From: a bacterium
Lineage (GTDB): Bacteria; Krumholzibacteriota; Krumholzibacteria; LZORAL124-64-63
Direction: 5' to 3'
Length of the DNA stretch: 6,782 bases
Assembly (NCBI GenBank): GCA_003646045.1
Contig: QNDV01000123.1
Span: 1 to 6,782 of the forward strand
Shown here: positions 6,151-6,782 of the stretch, one piece after another
Position numbering within the stretch: position 1 is the first letter of the stretch
Layout: every line of letters begins with the position of its first letter
Position numbers and translations under genes: made by a program
The notes under the pieces: generated by a model
The model's input: the letters and a program-made list of their open reading frames with translations, nothing else
What the model was told of the DNA's origin: nothing
The model's database searches: none

Positions 6151-6782
6151 TCACGCGTGCTCTATGTTCGTGTAGAGCGAAATCTCGTGATCGAGGGTCA
6201 ACAGATCCCCCACGTCCAGGTCGTGTACGTCATCATGGCCGTTGATGCGCGCAAGGGTTTCCAACTCCCGCCCCGTGCCGTTGGCATAGTTGACGTAACG
6301 CTGCACGGACAGGTCGATATCGAAGCGCTTCCGCAGTTCGGGATCCTGGGTGGCGATTCCCACCGGGCAACGGCCCGTATCACAGATCCGGTACTGCTGG
6401 CAACCGACGGCGATCATCGAGGATGTGGCCAGGGCCACGGCGTCGGCACCCATGGCCAGGGCTTTGGCGATATCGGTGCTGTCACGGAAGCCACCGGTGA
6501 TGCACAGGGTCACCTTGCTCCCCTCCTGGTCAAGGAACCGGCGCGCCCGGTGCAAGGCATAGATCGGCGGCAGACAAACGTTGTCCTTCACGAAATCGGG
6601 ACCCGAACCGGTACCTCCGCCCCGGCAGTCGATGGTGATGAAATCAGGCTCGGCGGCCAGGGCCACGGCCAGATCCGCCTCCACGCGACCAGCGGTGAAC
6701 TTGATTCCGATGGGCCGACCACCGGTCATTTCGCGCAGGCCGGCCACCCGGCGCTTCAGATCGTCGGGAGTATCGATCCCCG
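6151..6782 (-). CDS. FMN-binding glutamate synthase-family protein (C-terminal part; 5' end outside window)
   Basis: The frame is open from the window edge to TGA at 6151 (209 residues visible), matching the C-terminal half of the FMN-binding glutamate synthase domain (PF01645). In this family the domain forms glutamate at an FMN and 3Fe-4S centre. Visible marks: RPIGIKF; the FMN/phosphate loop ITIDCRGGGTGSGP; the barrel-end segment CITGGFRDSTDIAKALAMGA; and cysteines spaced C-x5-C-x4-C in CQQYRICDTGRCPVGIATQ (about 6402-6350), the 3Fe-4S ligands of GltB. The chain ends soon after (NIEHA) with no GXGXG beta-helix domain. It therefore looks like the short stand-alone or archaeal-type form (about 500 aa in known examples), not the 1500-aa bacterial GltB. 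Such short proteins may work with separate amidotransferase subunits or have other substrates. No functional link to the efflux operon is evident. An apparent GTG start at 6747 is internal, since homology continues upstream. Confidence 0.88.
   Translation of the reverse strand, partial: GIDTPDDLKRRVAGLREMTGGRPIGIKFTAGRVEADLAVALAAEPDFITIDCRGGGTGSGPDFVKDNVCLPPIYALHRARRFLDQEGSKVTLCITGGFRDSTDIAKALAMGADAVALATSSMIAVGCQQYRICDTGRCPVGIATQDPELRKRFDIDLSVQRYVNYANGTGRELETLARINGHDDVHDLDVGDLLTLDHEISLYTNIEHA

Noticed and set aside
1..6782. CRISPR arrays, insertion sequences, tRNA or rRNA genes
   Set aside because: I saw no spaced direct repeats, transposase motifs, terminal inverted repeats or cloverleaf-like segments in the window.

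Overview
The window comes from a diderm (Gram-negative-type) bacterium of fairly high GC. The evidence is a complete inner-membrane RND pump gene, a periplasmic adaptor with a lipoprotein signal, and a TolC-type outer-membrane channel. The species cannot be named from the sequence. All convincing genes lie on the minus strand, so the window is best read from high to low coordinates.

Right end (6782 to 6151): the 3' part of an FMN-binding glutamate synthase-family gene with its 3Fe-4S cysteine motif. A candidate intrinsic terminator (6140-6118) follows it.

Middle (about 6060 to 5682): there is no intact gene here. In-frame codons just upstream of 5824 encode a recognisable sigma-70 region 4 (ECF type), but regions 1-2 and any start codon are missing, so this looks like a decayed sigma gene. 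After it comes a sigma70-like promoter (TTGCAT, 17 bp, TATACT) about 95 nt ahead of the next gene.

Left two-thirds (5681 to 1): a compact efflux operon. It encodes an RND adaptor lipoprotein (365 aa), then after 11 bp a full HAE1-type RND permease (1019 aa), then after 48 bp an outer-membrane protein that runs off the window. These would form a tripartite pump from the inner membrane to the outside, driven by the proton gradient.

The most unusual item is the third gene. Between its signal peptide and its TolC/OEP domain it carries about 290 residues that look like a complete ABC-type periplasmic substrate-binding protein (ABC_sub_bind/TrpX-like). Fusing a ligand-binding domain from the import world to an efflux exit duct, inside an RND operon with no ABC permease or ATPase in the window, is the best candidate here for something poorly described.
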